From Ruminococcus difficilis (GTDB taxonomy: Bacteria > Bacillota_A > Clostridia > Oscillospirales > Acutalibacteraceae), in NCBI RefSeq assembly GCF_016680995.1, contig NZ_JAEQMG010000119.1, positions 1 to 13,184 on the forward strand: a DNA stretch of 13,184 nt. The letters are read 5' to 3'. Position 1 is the first letter of the stretch; every line of letters starts with the position of its first letter. Positions 1 through 7,322 of the stretch are shown one piece after another. Under the pieces are notes generated by a model that was not told where the DNA came from, searched no databases, and worked only from the letters and a program-made list of their open reading frames with translations. The translations under genes were made by a program, and so were the position numbers.

Positions 1-2243
1 GCAGTCACGGTCACGGTATCGGTATAGTTGTTGTCGGAGCCGGTCAGCTTCAGTGTGACGTCGTTCACGCCGTCGTTGGTCTTGTAGCTGGTAGCGGTAC
101 CGCTGACGGTATATCCGGTTGCGGGCGTTTCACCCGCGACATGGTGATACTCGGTACCTTCGATCCACCATATGGAATCGTCGCGGATCTCCTCATGATG
201 AATGTCGTGCAGGGAGTCAGGATCGACGTCCTCCGCTGCCGTGCCGATATAGTATTCCTTATCGCCGTAGGTGAATTTGTTGTCCTCGCTGATACGGTAA
301 ACCGTATCGAAATAGTCCTTGATATAGCTGTTGCCTTCGTCGTCCTTATACAGCGACATGGTTGTGATCGTGACACTGCCGGTGACGGTATAGTCAACGG
401 GTTGATCCTCCATCACCATGTGATAGCCGGCTGTTTCCATCGCTTCTACACTGTCATAGCTCTCGGAATCGGCGGAGTCGGGTGAATAGTAACGCTCTTT
501 GTCCTCGCGCCATTCGATCGGCTCGACAACGTACTCTTTGTGTCCGTCCGCCCAATCCCAAAGCTCCGCGCCGTAATACTGACCGGGCTCGCCGTCCTTA
601 GTCATCAGGAAAGCTTCGGAGCTGTAGTTCTCGTAGTCGAAGTATTCGTTGATATACTGCAGCTCAACTCTCTGCTCTTTCTTTCCGATGATATAGGCAA
701 AATCGCAGTCGCCGCTCTCCCATTCCTCTTCGGGGACGACAAAGATGTCCGAGCCGATATATCCGCCATGGTAGCCCCGCAGATAGTATTCGTCGTTGTC
801 CTCATCATAAATGATCGGCGTAATATGGACTTTTACTTCACCGGTGTCGGTATATGTGGATTTATACATAAACGCGTACATGCCGTCGGGATCGGATTTG
901 CGGCTCACCAGCTCAACGGTTCGCTGGTTATTGTTATCATCATAAGGAGCGGGATCTGTCCAGCATTGCATCGTCAGGGGTCCCTCGACCTCTTCGGTCA
1001 CGATCGTATAGCCTGCGTCTTTCAGCTGTTCCTCGGTTTTGTTTCTCTCAACCGCATCGCCGTCCAAAAAGTAGAGCTGCTCATCCTCGTCCCAGTGCGC
1101 TTTGTAAAGATAATAAGAGCTGATATCGCCCAGATCGCCTTGGTACTCGGTATTCCAGCCGTTTTTCTGACCGATATACACGGTATCGGGGTCGCCGTCC
1201 TTAATGAATTTGACGCCGCGGTAGCCGCGGTTCGCTTCACGGTAGTCGGACGTATAGCGGATCTTTGTGGGCTGCCGCTCGATCAGATAGTCGTATTCCG
1301 CCTCGAATTCCTCTTTGGTCATAACGATACCGCGTTCGCCGTACTCGTTGGTATAAGCGGGATCGGGGATCGGCGTATCAAATTCGGGATAGGTATTATA
1401 CTTGGTAACGCACCAGCCGGGCTCATAGCCTTCTCCGGTATAACGCTGGACCTCCTCGACCGCGTAGATCCCGTCGGTGTCGGTCTTGGATATAACGCGC
1501 TTGCCGCGCGGAGACTCATAATACGAGTTAGAGGCCCAAGCCGCGTTGACGGTTTCGTAGATTGTATCGGTATTTTGTCTGGACTTCGCCTCGGGGATCG
1601 CCTCGCCGCCCACGGTGATGGCGGGATCGTCATAGGTCGACCAGATACGCATAACGTTCTGAGGATAATACTCGCTCGCGTTCTCGTTCGCGTACAAATG
1701 GACGGTAACGGAAGGCGCGATATCGAGATGCATCAAACCCTGCCCGTCGGCGTAGAAGTACATCGCTTCGTCGTTTTTCTTATCCTTATTGACGCTCAGC
1801 GTACCGGTGCCGGTAATGTTCAGACTCGTGCTGTAATTGTTGAAATAGTTGTTCACACGGATATAGCCCAGCTCGCATTCGCCAACAACGCGCAGCTTGA
1901 AGTCGTCGCCCATGTAGTAGAGCGACAGGGTATCGGGCAGCTTGGCGTTATCGAGGGTCAGGGTGTTGGTCGTCTCGTCATAGGTCACGCCGGGAACCGC
2001 CTCGTTATCGGTGACGATCGGGCTGGACGCCGAAAAGCCCTGACGGTAATAGACAAGGCGCTCCTCCTGCCCTTCGATGCCGCCGAAGGCGATCATCGCC
2101 CCGCCGGTCATCCAAAAGAATCCGTCCCAAGGTCCTGTTGTAGGCTGAGGCGCGGGCTTATCGTCCTCCGCGGCAAAAGCCGTGATACTGCACATACCGA
2201 GCAGCAGTGCCGCGACAAGTACCAACGAAATCATCTTTTTCAT
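1..2243 (-). CDS. Large secreted protein with an internal duplication, function unknown (C-terminus beyond left edge)
   Basis: The reading frame is open for 747 codons from ATG at 2243 to the window edge, so the C-terminus is missing. AAAGGAG sits 8 nt upstream of the ATG. Residues 1-24 form a classic signal peptide: MKK, a hydrophobic stretch, then AFA before AED. The Cys in LLGMC does not fit a lipobox, so export by signal peptidase I is likely. The mature part is rich in Tyr, Asp, Glu and Trp and looks beta-rich. Residues about 60-200 carry short motifs such as TNTLTLDN and GTGTLSV. A segment of about 115 residues occurs twice (about 307-420 and 502-613), sharing EE(F/W)E, KDG(D/E)P, W-x-ED and AGY. 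The visible end (about 710-747) resembles the Ig-like regulatory segments common in Ruminococcus secreted proteins. A surface or carbohydrate-related role is only a guess. The RIT element lies directly upstream. Confidence 0.85.
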   Translation of the reverse strand, partial: MKKMISLVLVAALLLGMCSITAFAAEDDKPAPQPTTGPWDGFFWMTGGAMIAFGGIEGQEERLVYYRQGFSASSPIVTDNEAVPGVTYDETTNTLTLDNAKLPDTLSLYYMGDDFKLRVVGECELGYIRVNNYFNNYSTSLNITGTGTLSVNKDKKNDEAMYFYADGQGLMHLDIAPSVTVHLYANENASEYYPQNVMRIWSTYDDPAITVGGEAIPEAKSRQNTDTIYETVNAAWASNSYYESPRGKRVISKTDTDGIYAVEEVQRYTGEGYEPGWCVTKYNTYPEFDTPIPDPAYTNEYGERGIVMTKEEFEAEYDYLIERQPTKIRYTSDYREANRGYRGVKFIKDGDPDTVYIGQKNGWNTEYQGDLGDISSYYLYKAHWDEDEQLYFLDGDAVERNKTEEQLKDAGYTIVTEEVEGPLTMQCWTDPAPYDDNNNQRTVELVSRKSDPDGMYAFMYKSTYTDTGEVKVHITPIIYDEDNDEYYLRGYHGGYIGSDIFVVPEEEWESGDCDFAYIIGKKEQRVELQYINEYFDYENYSSEAFLMTKDGEPGQYYGAELWDWADGHKEYVVEPIEWREDKERYYSPDSADSESYDSVEAMETAGYHMVMEDQPVDYTVTGSVTITTMSLYKDDEGNSYIKDYFDTVYRISEDNKFTYGDKEYYIGTAAEDVDPDSLHDIHHEEIRDDSIWWIEGTEYHHVAGETPATGYTVSGTATSYKTNDGVNDVTLKLTGSDNNYTDTVTVT

Positions 2244-2264
2244 ACATCATACTCCTTTATGATT

Positions 2265-2291
2265 ATATTGTTATCCGAGGTCTCGGATAAC
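2265..2291. repeat. Perfect 10-bp palindrome resembling the RIT end motif
   Basis: GTTATCCGAG (2270-2279) and CTCGGATAAC (2282-2291) are perfect inverted repeats separated by GT. Each arm differs by one base from the outer terminus of the adjacent RIT element (GTTATTCGAG / CTCGAATAAC). The match extends outward: 2265-2279 matches 2308-2322 at 14 of 15 bases in direct orientation, 43 bp apart. The palindrome falls in the leader of the secreted-protein gene, just upstream of its ribosome binding site on the minus strand. It could be a recombinase target, a relic of earlier recombination, or an operator/hairpin of that gene. Confidence 0.75.
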
Positions 2292-2312
2292 TTCGTTTAT
2301 TAAGTGAATATT

Positions 2313-2375
2313 GTTATTCGAGAAGCTGTTTGACACCCCATAAACAATAGTTTTAAAAAAATCTCCTCGAATAAT
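2313..2375 (+). repeat. RIT left end (composite inverted repeat)
   Basis: Two arms, TTATTCGAG (2314-2322) and CTCGAATAA (2366-2374), face each other across 43 bp. The space between holds ACACCCCA (2333-2340). Aligned to the reverse complement of the right end, both arms and ACACCCCA coincide with one gap; the rest is diverged. Two facing arms per end suggest binding of a pair of recombinase subunits. Confidence 0.8.
2330..2358 (+). promoter_or_regulatory. Candidate promoter inside the RIT left end
   Basis: TTGACA (2330-2335) is a perfect -35 box, with TTAAAA 17 bp downstream (2353-2358) as a moderate -10. It points at ritA and lies between the two arms, so recombinase binding could shut off its own transcription. 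The right end lacks TTGACA. A second -10-like TATACT (2397-2402) has no good -35. Confidence 0.35.
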
Positions 2376-2431
2376 AACGAATAGGAAAAACTCCTGTATA
2401 CTATAAGCACATCAAAAGATGTATAAAAAAC

Positions 2432-2448
2432 AGGAGGTTTTTCAGTTG
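2432..2448 (+). promoter_or_regulatory. Ribosome binding site selecting a TTG start for ritA
   Basis: AGGAGG (2432-2437) is 8 nt from TTG (2446-2448). The in-frame ATG at 2419 lies upstream of this Shine-Dalgarno site and has none of its own. Confidence 0.75.
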
Positions 2449-3687
2449 AACAAAATTAAAATTTTTAAAGATTTGTCAGCTCACCTATGTGAATTGATGA
2501 AATCAGCATCCTACAGTAAAAGCACCACCAAAGATATGATGTTTATTCTGAATGCATTTTCTGACTTTATGGATAGTCATGGCTTAATAGAATATACACC
2601 TAAAATTGGTGAACGGCTTATCGCACATTGCAAAAATGATCTACTCATTTGTGAATCCCGCATTTCCAGAGCCAAGAACATTGTCAGAAAACTCAATCGG
2701 CTTTATGACGATCTTGACAACGACGACGCATTATGGGGCGTGGGGCTTACTAAATCTGACTTACCAGAGTGCTTTGCCTATATTCTTGATGAGTATCTAA
2801 GATATTGCCGTAAAAATGGCAATGGACAGGCAACTGCTAACTACAAGCGTTGGATTTGCGGTAGATTCCTGCAAAATCTATTTGACTGTGGCTACAAATC
2901 TCTAAACACGGTTGATGGATTAGCTGTTCAAAAAGCTTTTCTGTCTCTTGGGGCAACACGGTATTGGGAGCGCATAAGTCCTTTTTTACACTATCTTTTT
3001 GAGCGCGGTCAACTAAGCAGCGATTATTCGAATCTTTTGAAATTTGGAAGAGCCAAAGAACCGTATCCAACGGTATACACCATCGATGAGATAAAAGCAG
3101 TAGAAAGCTCTATTAACCGAAGCACTGCGTCAGGAAAAAGAAATTATGCCATTCTTTTGTTGATGTCACGTTATGGAATCCGTGCTTGTGATATTGCTTG
3201 TTTGTCGCTTTCGGATATTGATTTTCCTAACAACCGCATTTCTTTTATTCAAAGGAAAACAGGAGTGCTGTGGCAGGGGAAAATGCTGCCCGAGATCAAA
3301 TCTGCTCTGCAAGAGTATCTTAAATCTGCGCGTCCAAATATTGAAAGCCAAAGATTATTTATTACGCTCGGTATACCATACAAACCAATTGACTACCGAA
3401 CTGTAAACACAATGATCAATACTGTCTTTTCAAATTCAGGTGTAGCTGTTGAAGGGAAAAGACACGGCAGCCGATCCTTTCGGTCTTCTGTAGCCAGCAA
3501 TATGATTAACGACAGCGTTTCAACGGAAGTAGTCCGCCGTTTGTTGGGACACGAAACAAAATACGCTTTAAAGCACTATGCCAAATTAGATATTGAAAAG
3601 CTTAGGCTTTGTTCTCTTCCTGTGCCTAAACCGCAGGGCGATTTCTGTAACTTACTTAACAGAAGTGAGGTTAGTGCTAATGTTTAA
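2446..3687 (+). CDS. ritA: Tyrosine recombinase RitA-like (first of trio)
   Basis: This is a 413-residue site-specific recombinase of the phage-integrase/Xer fold. TTG at 2446 is chosen because a strong AGGAGG stands 8 nt upstream. Residues about 1-200 look like the helical core-binding arm region and 205-390 the catalytic domain. The catalytic set is complete: R246 (YGIR), K271 (QRKTG), H340-x-x-R343 (HGSR), H369 (LGHE) and nucleophile Y378 (KHYAK). It would cut and rejoin DNA at the element's inverted ends together with the two downstream recombinases. Its stop overlaps the ritB start by 8 bp, implying translational coupling. Assignment as RitA rests on gene order and its being the longest of the three. 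An ordinary integrase is unlikely given the trio layout. Confidence 0.88.
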   Translation: MNKIKIFKDLSAHLCELMKSASYSKSTTKDMMFILNAFSDFMDSHGLIEYTPKIGERLIAHCKNDLLICESRISRAKNIVRKLNRLYDDLDNDDALWGVGLTKSDLPECFAYILDEYLRYCRKNGNGQATANYKRWICGRFLQNLFDCGYKSLNTVDGLAVQKAFLSLGATRYWERISPFLHYLFERGQLSSDYSNLLKFGRAKEPYPTVYTIDEIKAVESSINRSTASGKRNYAILLLMSRYGIRACDIACLSLSDIDFPNNRISFIQRKTGVLWQGKMLPEIKSALQEYLKSARPNIESQRLFITLGIPYKPIDYRTVNTMINTVFSNSGVAVEGKRHGSRSFRSSVASNMINDSVSTEVVRRLLGHETKYALKHYAKLDIEKLRLCSLPVPKPQGDFCNLLNRSEVSANV

Positions 3688-4669
3688 CAGTCAATTTGCG
3701 GACCAAATAAGATCTTATCTGGAGTTAAGAAAGGCTATCGTAGTCGAAAAGGTATATTCACAAGACAGGCGTGTACTGGTTTCTCTCGATAAATTTATCC
3801 TTGACGGTGGTTTTACAGAAAAGATTCTTACTGAAGTCGTTTTGAGCCAGTGGATGAATACACTCACCGGCAAAAGTAAAACCGTTAGAGAAAAAGTCAG
3901 CGTAGCAAGGAATTTTGCGAAATATCTTAACAGCATCGGCAATCCGTCATTCGTTTTGCCGTCTCCTCGTGTAAAATCGGACTATATTCCATATATCTTC
4001 TCTAATGAAGAAATAGAGAGAATTTTTTATTACGCCGACAATCTGCCGATTGGTTCTAAGTCGCACTGCATGCCCTTCATCAAATTAAAAATCCCAATGA
4101 TATTAAGAATCCTTTACGGGTGCGGCACAAGACTGGGAGAAACAGTATCCATCAGAAGAAACGATATTGATTTCTCAAATGGAACAATACTGTTGCGTCA
4201 TACTAAATTTGAAAAAGAAAGGCTCATACCTATTCACAATTCTCTTTTAGGTATTTTAAAAGATTATTGTTCTGCGCTTAAAATACCAGACTTTTCCGAT
4301 GCTCTGCTGTTTGAAGGCGCAAAGGAAGATAAGCCGATAACTACAAGACAGGTTGATGCTTGGTTCTCGGTAATCCTTAAATGCGCCGATATAGATCAGC
4401 TGAATAAAGAGCGATACGAAAGAGGTGCTTGTATTCACTGCCTGCGGCATTTGTTTGTGCTTAAATCTGTACGACAGCTTGAAGAAAACAGTTATTCCGT
4501 CAATATGAACGACTTGCTTTTACCAACGTATTTGGGGCATAAATGTCTGATTGACTCCGACAAATATATGAGATATACCGGTGCTCAATCTCAGAGCGAC
4601 CTATATGCTTTTGAAAGCTTTTCGCAGGGATTGTTACCGAAAGTTGAGGTGCCGTATGATGAAGAATAA
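3680..4669 (+). CDS. ritB: Tyrosine recombinase RitB-like (second of trio)
   Basis: This is a 329-residue tyrosine recombinase. The start is ATG 3680, preceded by GTGAGG about 9 nt upstream and overlapping the end of ritA by 8 bp. A longer open frame reaches back to 3593 but lies inside ritA. Catalytic residues are visible: R151 (GTRLGE), K176 (RHTKFE), H253-x-x-R256 followed by H257 (HCLRH), H287 (LGHK) and Y296, which sits nine residues after H287, the spacing seen in its partners. The stretch between HCLRH and LGHK is longer than in Xer proteins. It overlaps ritC by 14 bp. It probably acts in a hetero-oligomer with RitA and RitC; the division of labour among the three cannot be read from sequence. 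Confidence 0.87.
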   Translation: MFNSQFADQIRSYLELRKAIVVEKVYSQDRRVLVSLDKFILDGGFTEKILTEVVLSQWMNTLTGKSKTVREKVSVARNFAKYLNSIGNPSFVLPSPRVKSDYIPYIFSNEEIERIFYYADNLPIGSKSHCMPFIKLKIPMILRILYGCGTRLGETVSIRRNDIDFSNGTILLRHTKFEKERLIPIHNSLLGILKDYCSALKIPDFSDALLFEGAKEDKPITTRQVDAWFSVILKCADIDQLNKERYERGACIHCLRHLFVLKSVRQLEENSYSVNMNDLLLPTYLGHKCLIDSDKYMRYTGAQSQSDLYAFESFSQGLLPKVEVPYDEE

Positions 4670-5696
4670 TCTCGATAACGATTTCATGGATTTACTTGCT
4701 AAGTTCTTTACAGAATTCTTACCAATAACAGTAAACGCAAGCCCTAACACGATACAATCCTACAAGTGCACGTTCAGACTTTTGTTTCAGTATATTTCTG
4801 AGAAGTCCAAAAACAGTCGCATTAGTTTTGAAGCGCTGAATTTTGAATTGCTTACGGATTTCTTTGAATGGTTGCTCAATGTGCGAAAAAACAGCCGTTC
4901 AACAGCAAAACAAAGAATGGGAGCGTTGTCTTCATTTGCAGATTTCGCTCAGAATTACAGTCTTGAAGCTGGATATATTTTTAGGAATAGTCTTTCAAAA
5001 ATATCCAAAGCGAGCCTTAGAAGAGTTAAAAACGCTCCTCGTTGTTCATTTACCCGCGAGGAACTAAAGATACTTTTTTCTTTACCGGATACTACGGACA
5101 CAATCGGATGGCGAGACTTGGTTCTTTTGACGGTAATGTATGCAAGCGGAGCAAGGGCTCAGGAAATCTGTGATCTAACAGTCGGAGATATTGCGTACGA
5201 CGCAAATGGCAACGCTGTTTTAACGCTTGTAGGTAAAGGTAACAAGTCTCGACGCGTGCGGATAACCACTGAATCTTCGGCTCTCTTATACAAATATATT
5301 TCTTTCAGAAAGATTTCTGATTGCCGAAATCGTCACGTCTTTTCCAGCCAGAGAAACGAACAGATGTCTATATCCTGTATTGAAGAAATATACGCAAAGT
5401 ACATTGCAACTGCAAAAACAAATTATCCGAATTTGTTTTGTTCAGGACGCTATACACCGCACGTTATGCGGCATACAACAGCAACTCATCTTATTGAAGC
5501 GGGAGTACCATTAGTCATCGTGAAAAATATCCTCGGTCATTCTTCTATTCAGTCTACACAAATCTATTTAGATATTTCACAACAAGCCGTTGATAAAGCT
5601 ATGCAAACATGGAATGAAAAATGGTTTTCAAGCGATAAACTCATAAACGAAGGTCTGCCGAAATCTAACGATACAATACCCGAATTTCTCAGATGA
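4656..5696 (+). CDS. ritC: Tyrosine recombinase RitC-like, XerC/D-related (third of trio)
   Basis: This is a 346-residue recombinase, the closest of the three to XerC/XerD. Two adjacent ATGs (4656 and 4659) follow GAGGT at 4646-4650; either could be used, and both overlap the end of ritB. The N-terminal SAM-like core-binding domain covers about residues 12-120 and the catalytic domain about 130-315. The catalytic residues are R167 (SGARAQE), K194 (GKGNK), H269-x-x-R272-H273 (HVMRH), H295 (LGHSS) and Y304 (QIYLD). The gene ends 11 bp before the inner arm of the RIT right end. Like its neighbours it has AT-rich codon use compared with trpB and fprA. Confidence 0.88.
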   Translation: MMKNNLDNDFMDLLAKFFTEFLPITVNASPNTIQSYKCTFRLLFQYISEKSKNSRISFEALNFELLTDFFEWLLNVRKNSRSTAKQRMGALSSFADFAQNYSLEAGYIFRNSLSKISKASLRRVKNAPRCSFTREELKILFSLPDTTDTIGWRDLVLLTVMYASGARAQEICDLTVGDIAYDANGNAVLTLVGKGNKSRRVRITTESSALLYKYISFRKISDCRNRHVFSSQRNEQMSISCIEEIYAKYIATAKTNYPNLFCSGRYTPHVMRHTTATHLIEAGVPLVIVKNILGHSSIQSTQIYLDISQQAVDKAMQTWNEKWFSSDKLINEGLPKSNDTIPEFLR

Positions 5697-5706
5697 ACTG
5701 ACTTTT

Positions 5707-5769
5707 TTATTCGAGAAAGATTGCGAAAAAGCGCATGCTTTGGGGTGTTTCACGCTCTCCTCGAATAAC
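5707..5769 (-). repeat. RIT right end (composite inverted repeat)
   Basis: TTATTCGAG (5707-5715) and CTCGAATAA (5760-5768) are spaced by 44 bp. TGGGGTGT (5741-5748), the complement of the left-end ACACCCCA, sits at the equivalent place. This end begins 11 bp after the ritC stop codon. Confidence 0.8.
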
Positions 5770-5887
5770 TATATATCTTTAATAATTATTACCGGAAGAA
5801 GATCACGGATCCCCGGACGTATCATCCGCTCACAAGAAATCATGACCTTCTATGCTAACTATTATATTTTAACATAAAAAATAAGTG

Positions 5888-5917
5888 TTGTCATCATCTT
5901 TTTGTGAAGAATTAAAT
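5888..5917 (+). promoter_or_regulatory. Candidate promoter for the DUF11 gene
   Basis: TTGTCA (5888-5893) and TTAAAT (5912-5917) are spaced by 18 bp in an AT-rich stretch about 110 bp before the next gene. The rest of 5787-6030 shows only a small hairpin, TGGGAG/CTCCCA (5990-6009), just ahead of the ribosome binding site. Confidence 0.3.
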
Positions 5918-6030
5918 TTTCTAGCCTTAACACGATCCTACAAAGCATCAACGAACGTCACACCTTTACGCCGACCGCATAAGATGGTATGGGAGTTGAA
6001 ACGCTCCCAAAACACAGGAAAGGAAAAATC

Positions 6031-6924
6031 ATGGCTACCACATTTACCAACACAGCTACCCTGAGCTACACCGGCGGCTCGGTGCAGTCAAATATCGCGG
6101 TCGGATCGGTCGAGGGCATCCTCAGCGTCAGCAAAACCACCGCCGCGCAGGATTATCAGACGGGTGAATCGATCACCTACGCCGTGAGTATCATCAACCA
6201 CAGCGATACCGCGGTGACGGGGCTGACCGTCACGGATGATCTCGGTTCGTATATCTTTAACACCGGCACGGTACAGCCGCTGAGCTATATCGAGGATTCC
6301 GCGCTGTATTTCAGCGACGGCGTCCTGCAGCCGACTCCTGCCGTCAGTACCGCGGACGGACTGGTATTCAGCGATATCAGCATCCCCGCGGGCGGCAGCG
6401 CCGTGATCGTCTATGAAGCACAGGTCACGGAATACGCGCCACCCGAGACAGGCGGTGTGATCGAAAACACCGTCACCGTCAGCGGCACGGGACTTTGTGA
6501 CGTTAACGCGACCGAAAATGTACCGGCGGCAGTCGGCGCGGCACTCAGCGTGCTCAAGTCGATCGCGCCCATCCCCGTAGCGGAAAACGGCGAAGTGACC
6601 TACACCTTCCGCCTGCAGAACAACGGCAACACCGCCGTTACCGCGGCGGATAACGCCGTCATCAGCGACGCCTTCTCCCCCATTCTCAGCAACATCAGTG
6701 TCGCGCTGGACGGCACACCGCTTGCCGAGGGCACCGACTACACCTACAATCAGAACACCGGCTTGTTCCAAACCGCGAACGGCGTGATCACCATCCCCGC
6801 CGCGACCTTCACGCAGGACGCCGTTACCGGCGCGTGGAGCGTAGAACCCGGTACAGCCACCCTGACCGTGACCGGCACCATCGGCTCGATGTGTGACACG
6901 GGCGCCGCGGAATTCGGCGGCTGA
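6031..6924 (+). CDS. DUF11 repeat protein
   Basis: This is a 297-residue protein. ATG 6031 is preferred over the in-frame ATG at 5989 because AGGAAAGGA lies 6 nt upstream of it. Residues 28-152 and about 170-285 are two copies of a DUF11-type Ig-like module, each with the pattern 'LSV-K...TYxxxxxNxxxTAVT...ISD/VTDD'. The protein is rich in Thr, Val, Ala and Asn, as expected of beta-sandwich surface proteins. There is no signal peptide, no membrane segment and no sortase motif, so the route to the surface, if it goes there, is unclear. Clostridia often carry such signal-less DUF11 proteins; a spore-surface or wall-associated role is possible but not shown here. It stands alone between the RIT element and a terminator. 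Confidence 0.85.
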   Translation: MATTFTNTATLSYTGGSVQSNIAVGSVEGILSVSKTTAAQDYQTGESITYAVSIINHSDTAVTGLTVTDDLGSYIFNTGTVQPLSYIEDSALYFSDGVLQPTPAVSTADGLVFSDISIPAGGSAVIVYEAQVTEYAPPETGGVIENTVTVSGTGLCDVNATENVPAAVGAALSVLKSIAPIPVAENGEVTYTFRLQNNGNTAVTAADNAVISDAFSPILSNISVALDGTPLAEGTDYTYNQNTGLFQTANGVITIPAATFTQDAVTGAWSVEPGTATLTVTGTIGSMCDTGAAEFGG

Positions 6925-6948
6925 ATCGCAAAGCAATAATAACCTCCA

Positions 6949-6983
6949 AAGCGTCAAGCTGTCGGCACCCGGCAGCTTGGCTT
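6949..6983 (+). terminator. Hairpin terminator after the DUF11 gene
   Basis: CAAGCTGTCGG (6955-6965) pairs with CCGGCAGCTTG (6969-6979) around a CAC loop, with one G-U pair. AAGC/GCTT extends the stem beyond a two-base bulge. The tail is not T-rich, so efficiency is uncertain. Confidence 0.6.
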
Positions 6984-7052
6984 ACTTAAGGTCAAGGAAG
7001 AAAACGTCTCGGCGGGAGCATTCCTCGATCCACAGTAAACGTTTCAGTAAAT

Positions 7053-7079
7053 TTGTAGGGGAGCGGTGCTCCCCTACAA
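7053..7079. repeat. REP-like palindrome 1
   Basis: TTGTAGGGGAGC and GCTCCCCTACAA form a perfect 12-bp stem with a GGT loop. This is the first of four small palindromes sharing a (T/C)GTAGGG edge in the gene-free stretch 6984-7428. Confidence 0.8.
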
Positions 7080-7137
7080 TTTGTTTCATCTGCTTCGCGA
7101 TTAGGTGGGATTGAACGGAAAGGTTTCGGTGCGTCGG

Positions 7138-7164
7138 CGTAGGGACGAGCATTGCTCGTCCGCA
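7138..7164 (+). repeat. REP-like palindrome 2
   Basis: CGTAG precedes GGACGAGCA / TGCTCGTCC (7143-7161, one-base loop), followed by GC. It has the same plan as palindrome 3 but a different stem sequence. Confidence 0.75.
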
Positions 7165-7221
7165 TGGCAGGAACGTTTTCCCCTATCTCACGCTTTCGAT
7201 ATATGAAACGCCCGTCATTCT

Positions 7222-7248
7222 GCGGATGGTCAATGACCATCCCTACGG
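7222..7248 (-). repeat. REP-like palindrome 3
   Basis: GGATGGTCA / TGACCATCC (7224-7242) is followed by CTACG. Read on the minus strand it is CGTAG-GGATGGTCA-T-TGACCATCC-GC, matching palindrome 2 at both edges and at the CATTG centre. Confidence 0.75.
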
Positions 7249-7294
7249 AAGGATTGATGTGCTTCGCATTCGGGTAAGATGTATTGGATAGGTT

Positions 7295-7322
7295 GCGGGA
7301 GGAGCAAGCCCCTCCCCTACAA
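7295..7322 (-). repeat. REP-like palindrome 4
   Basis: On the minus strand it reads TTGTAGGGGAGGGGC, TT, then GCTCCTCCCGC. The TTGTAGGGGAG edge matches palindrome 1. The 3' flank (7315-7371) also resembles the flank of palindrome 1 (7073-7129), both starting CCCTACAAT and containing TTCATCTGCT, so the repeat unit is larger than the palindrome. Confidence 0.7.

Larger units (their letters stand above)
2313..5769 (+). mobile_element. Recombinase-in-trio (RIT) element
   Basis: Three overlapping tyrosine recombinase genes in one direction are enclosed by inverted ends, which is the defining layout of RIT elements; the length of about 3.46 kb also fits. The outermost perfect inverted repeat is GTTATTCGAG (2313-2322) against CTCGAATAAC (5760-5769). 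Weaker inverted similarity (21 of 27 bases by eye) extends outward to about 2296 and 5786, so the true boundary may lie up to about 17 bp further out on each side. No clear target duplication is visible. The element carries no passenger gene. Its genes are visibly more AT-rich than flanking genes, suggesting horizontal acquisition. All three recombinases keep their catalytic residues, so the element may be active. Confidence 0.85.

Noticed and set aside
2171..2243. Lipoprotein signal (Cys near the end of the signal peptide)
   Set aside because: LLGMC lacks the small residue needed just before Cys, whereas AFA-AE a few residues later is a good signal peptidase I site.
540..2303. Long plus-strand open frame (587 codons) opposite the secreted-protein gene
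   Set aside because: It is a mirror of the GC-biased minus-strand gene, which has a signal peptide, a Shine-Dalgarno site and coherent domains; the plus frame has no ribosome binding site and runs through the gene's start and leader palindrome.
2419..2445. ATG at 2419 as the start of ritA
   Set aside because: It lies upstream of the only good ribosome binding site, which serves TTG 2446; the extra nine residues include the translated Shine-Dalgarno site.
2313..5769. Tn554-type transposon or an ordinary integrative element
   Set aside because: Tn554 has two tyrosine recombinases plus a small non-recombinase TnpC, and no cargo or tRNA attachment site is present here; three full recombinases fit RIT.
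6088..6957. Minus-strand 289-codon frame opposite the DUF11 gene
   Set aside because: It starts inside the terminator hairpin of the DUF11 gene and encodes a low-complexity Arg/Gly/Asp-rich product; the plus frame is a clear DUF11 protein.
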